From assembly GCF_030056705.1 (NCBI RefSeq), contig NZ_JASHIC010000021.1:1-64000 (forward strand): a DNA stretch of 64,000 nt, read 5' to 3'. A program made the position numbers and the translations under genes. The notes below the pieces were generated by a model that had not been told where the DNA came from, did not search any database, and saw only the letters and a program-made list of their open reading frames with translations. How positions within the stretch are numbered: the stretch's first letter is position 1; each line of letters opens with the position of its first letter. This DNA is from Flectobacillus longus. Lineage in GTDB: Bacteria; Bacteroidota; Bacteroidia; Cytophagales; Spirosomataceae. Below are positions 61,925 through 64,000 of this stretch, one piece after another.

Positions 61925-62626
61925 TTATACTTTAAAATCAGAAACAAAATAATGGAACGCATTAAATTGTTTCTGATATTTTTCTTGATCTAATTTATAG
62001 AGAATCGCCTTCTTAGTAGCCGAATTCTCGTTCTTTTCACCTGTATCTATCAACAATTTTGTCGATAGAATTTTACGACTAAAATTACGACGATCTAAAG
62101 GCGTATCATAAATCGCTTCATAGAGTTTTTGCAACTGAGGAATCGTAAATTTTTCAGGCAATAACTCAAACCCAATTGGATGCAAAGCCGCTCGATAACG
62201 CAATCTTTCGAGCGCCAAGTTTACCATATTACTATGATCAAAAATGAGTTCTGGACGATTTTTTAAACTAATCCAAAAAGCATTTTGAGACTTCGCTGCA
62301 TCCTGACTATGCGCATGAATATTAATCAAAGCAAAAAAACAAACTGAAACTGTTCGCTCTACAGGGTCACGATTGATTTCACCAAATGTTTTAATCTCTT
62401 CAAAGTAAATATCCTTTAGTCCTGTCAAATCGTACAAAATACGGTTGGCCGCCACCTCCAAATCTTCGTCTTCGTTCAAAAAGCCTCCCATCAATGACCA
62501 CTTGCCAAGCTCAGGTTCAAAATCACGTTTGATTAATAATAACTTCAACTCTTCTCCATCAAACCCAAATACAATACAGTCGAGGGCTATAAGGATTCGA
62601 GTACTATGATTGTATCTTGTTAGCAT
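61925..62626 (-). CDS. araR: Nudix-fold arabinose regulator (AraR)
   Basis: The protein has 233 residues. The N-terminal Nudix-like domain (about 8-145) has LLIKRDFEPELGKWSLMGGFLNEDEDLEVAAN (cited in part) and a Nudix box that has lost the catalytic acids (RILYDL in place of REUxEE), as expected for a sugar-binding sensor. The C-terminal winged helix (about 155-220) has FTIPQLQKLYEAIYDTPLDRRNFSRKIL. The Bacteroides AraR of this architecture binds L-arabinose and controls arabinose genes (known from the literature). It lies directly ahead of araB. The protein at 30669-31412 is a paralogue. Confidence 0.88.
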   Translation of the reverse strand: MLTRYNHSTRILIALDCIVFGFDGEELKLLLIKRDFEPELGKWSLMGGFLNEDEDLEVAANRILYDLTGLKDIYFEEIKTFGEINRDPVERTVSVCFFALINIHAHSQDAAKSQNAFWISLKNRPELIFDHSNMVNLALERLRYRAALHPIGFELLPEKFTIPQLQKLYEAIYDTPLDRRNFSRKILSTKLLIDTGEKNENSATKKAILYKLDQEKYQKQFNAFHYFVSDFKV

Positions 62627-62684
62627 TATTTGTTATAGTTTTTATAAAGCTTTGGGCTTTGTCATAAATAGCCTGATTACTCCT

Positions 62685-62777
62685 AGTAAAATAAGTTATT
62701 CGATTAAGGTAAAGTGGAAAATAAGCCTTGTGAGATTTATTTTCTACTTTAAAACTTCGAAATAACTTATTTTCACT
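62685..62777 (-). promoter_or_regulatory. Long imperfect inverted repeat upstream of araR
   Basis: A 40-base arm (62685-62724, containing AAAATAAGTTATT) is inversely repeated at 62737-62777 with a few mismatches and one shift, around a 12-base loop. It lies 58-150 bases before the araR ATG. It may be a structured 5' leader, two overlapping operators or an end of the upstream transcript. Confidence 0.5.
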
Positions 62778-62779
62778 CA

Positions 62780-62824
62780 AAAAAGGACTAAAATGAAGAA
62801 ATTATTTCAATTTTAATCCTTTTT
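62780..62824 (-). terminator. Nearly loop-free hairpin downstream of the endo-arabinanase gene
   Basis: AAAAAGGACTAAAAT (62780-62794) pairs with 62810-62824 with one position that is a U-G pair only in minus-strand RNA; GAAAT/ATTTC pairs inside. Minus-strand RNA ends the stem in five U. It lies 254 bases past the stop of the endo-arabinanase gene, which it may terminate. Confidence 0.65.
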
Positions 62825-63077
62825 CAGGAAGTGAAGGGAACCAGTGATTCCCCCACTATACACTATTTATGAAATACAAATCGCTATGATTATTCAAAAC
62901 GTGTTATTATGACACAATTTTAAATCAAATATTTGATTAATACAAAAAATAATGAGAAAAATTTAGAAGATTATAAAAATTATACCCCATAAGCCCCTGT
63001 AAACAAATGATTTGAGTACTTAAACATCTACAGAAAAGGATAGGAGTATTCAGTTTTGAAAAAATGGGCTATCTCTA
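62825..63077. other. Gene-free stretch downstream of the endo-arabinanase gene
   Basis: AT-rich, no coding frame. Apart from a short GGAA-N8-TTCC repeat near 62836-62851 I see no structure. It may be a long 3' untranslated region or hold the araR promoter; no TAnnTTTG element was found. Confidence 0.4.
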
Positions 63078-64000
63078 TTACTCCCAAGAAAGCACTGGCC
63101 AACCATTTTTGAATTTCATATTTATCAAAGCAAACTTTGACTTTCCTTCTTCTAAAGCATCGTAGAAATGTATGGAAGTAATAAGTTTTTTTCCATCACG
63201 TAATAATCCCACATGTCCAGGTCCCAACCTCGTATCTTGACTGCGAAGCAAAACTGTACCGCCACCTTCGGTAAGCTTACGACCAGATTGATCTAAGAAA
63301 GGTCCTAATGGGTTTTCCGAACGACCCACCACGATATAATAGGTACTATTCAAACCCTTGCAACATAGTCCATTATTTACGAAAAGATAATAGTACTTTC
63401 CTTCACGAATCAAACAGGACGCTTCCCAATCGGATTCGCGACCACCAGCTAATTTGACAATTGAAGCTCCCACTTTGCTCTTACCTGTTAAAGTATCCAA
63501 CTCAACCCCTGCAATACCAGCGTGGAAGGATCCATAGGCCATATATACCCGCCCATCACCATCTTTCAAAATGCTTGGATCAATGGCATTAAAATCCTTT
63601 TTCTCTTGTGACTTTACGACCATACCTTGGTCTGTCCATCCGTAGTTGGGACTATCAGGATTGAGGCTTGATGACGTCACCAATCCAATAGCAGAGGTTG
63701 GGGAGCCAAAAGTTGAACATGAATAATACACATGATATTTTCCGTTCATAAAAATCACATCAGGTGCCCAAAAATGCCCCTTGAAGCCTTTTACAGTGCT
63801 ATCAATCCAAGCAGGATGTTCTCCTTTTTTGAATATAGGAGGCGTATTCGTATTCCAAGTTTTTAGGTCTTTAGAAAAAGCAGGGGTAATACCCCAACCT
63901 GTCGAAAAATACCAATAAATATCTCCATTTTTAATAATTGTACTTGGGTCATGCACATAAGAGTGCTCAGACTGAGCAAACAAAAAAGAGGTATTGCATA
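63078..64000 (-). CDS. GH43 endo-1,5-alpha-L-arabinanase, N-terminus cut by window edge
   Basis: The visible 307 residues lack only the first part of the signal peptide (the frame continues past 64000; residues before AQSEHSY read CNTSFLF). GH43 arabinanase motifs: YVHDPSTI with the base Asp, GHFWAPDVIF, NAIDPSILKDGDGRVYMAYGSF, SDWEASCLI with the acid Glu, and YYLFVNNGLCCKGLNSTYY. These fit endo-arabinanases that cut the alpha-1,5 arabinan backbone. It would supply oligosaccharides for the GH51 and second GH43 enzymes. A start inside the window at a TTG (63983) would remove the signal peptide and is rejected. Confidence 0.88.
   Translation of the reverse strand, partial: CNTSFLFAQSEHSYVHDPSTIIKNGDIYWYFSTGWGITPAFSKDLKTWNTNTPPIFKKGEHPAWIDSTVKGFKGHFWAPDVIFMNGKYHVYYSCSTFGSPTSAIGLVTSSSLNPDSPNYGWTDQGMVVKSQEKKDFNAIDPSILKDGDGRVYMAYGSFHAGIAGVELDTLTGKSKVGASIVKLAGGRESDWEASCLIREGKYYYLFVNNGLCCKGLNSTYYIVVGRSENPLGPFLDQSGRKLTEGGGTVLLRSQDTRLGPGHVGLLRDGKKLITSIHFYDALEEGKSKFALINMKFKNGWPVLSWE

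Overview
The window looks like chromosome from a low-GC Bacteroidota, most likely a cytophagal relative of Spirosomataceae (inference). The reasons are TonB-dependent receptors with N-terminal carboxypeptidase-like domains, the absence of Shine-Dalgarno sequences, TTTG/TAnnTTTG promoters, Nudix-type sugar regulators, SGLT sugar import, and many lipoproteins and secreted glycosidases. I see no rRNA, tRNA, CRISPR array or phage. The only transposition trace is the 3' end of a transposase at the left edge.

Layout. 0-4.2 kb: transposase tail, membrane-linked metallophosphoesterase, heme-binding FG-GAP lipoprotein, small 2Fe-2S ferredoxin. 4.4-8.8 kb: iron-uptake pair (siderophore-type TonB receptor plus PepSY reductase) with a divergent pair of small unknown proteins. 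9-15 kb: formylglycine-generating-enzyme homologue, GH127 beta-L-arabinofuranosidase and GH42 glycosidase. 15.2-23.9 kb: a full L-rhamnose to pyruvate route on the minus strand (RhaEW aldolase/dehydrogenase fusion, RhaM, RhaI, kinase, LutA-LutB-LutC). 24-31.4 kb: thioredoxin, SWIM/SNF2 ATPase, TIM-barrel epimerase, an AldO-like alditol oxidase and a Nudix-type regulator. 31.7-35.7 kb: a giant ThuA/PQQ-dehydrogenase/PKD/cytochrome c fusion followed by a GC-rich repeat-like island. 36.2-46.1 kb: a possible metal (copper?) locus with two MauG/MbnH-type diheme enzymes around an MbnP protein, a YHS protein, a CDICGC-motif outer-membrane protein, a LytS/LytR-type pair and a methionine-rich TonB receptor. 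46.2-50.1 kb: lipoprotein, MMPL transporter, small membrane protein. 50.3-64 kb: a complete arabinan/L-arabinose locus (endo-arabinanase, AraR, AraB, AraA, GH51, AraD, SGLT, GH43, HAD phosphatase, transaldolase, GalM).

How the genes work together. In the arabinose locus, secreted GH43 and GH51 enzymes would release arabinose from arabinan. GalM interconverts anomers, the sodium symporter imports the sugar, AraA-AraB-AraD give xylulose-5-phosphate and transaldolase feeds the pentose phosphate pathway, with the Nudix-fold AraR as likely sensor. In the rhamnose locus, rhamnose goes through RhaM, RhaI, kinase and RhaEW to DHAP plus lactate, which LutABC oxidises to pyruvate.

Most intergenic gaps carry long hairpins. 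Where the arms are imperfect, the mismatches are usually G-U pairs only in the RNA of the strand on which the neighbouring genes lie, which gives an internal check on transcription direction. Many start codons were moved inward from the longest open frame, because the longer version began at TTG, contained a terminator or promoter, or lacked the family's signal peptide.
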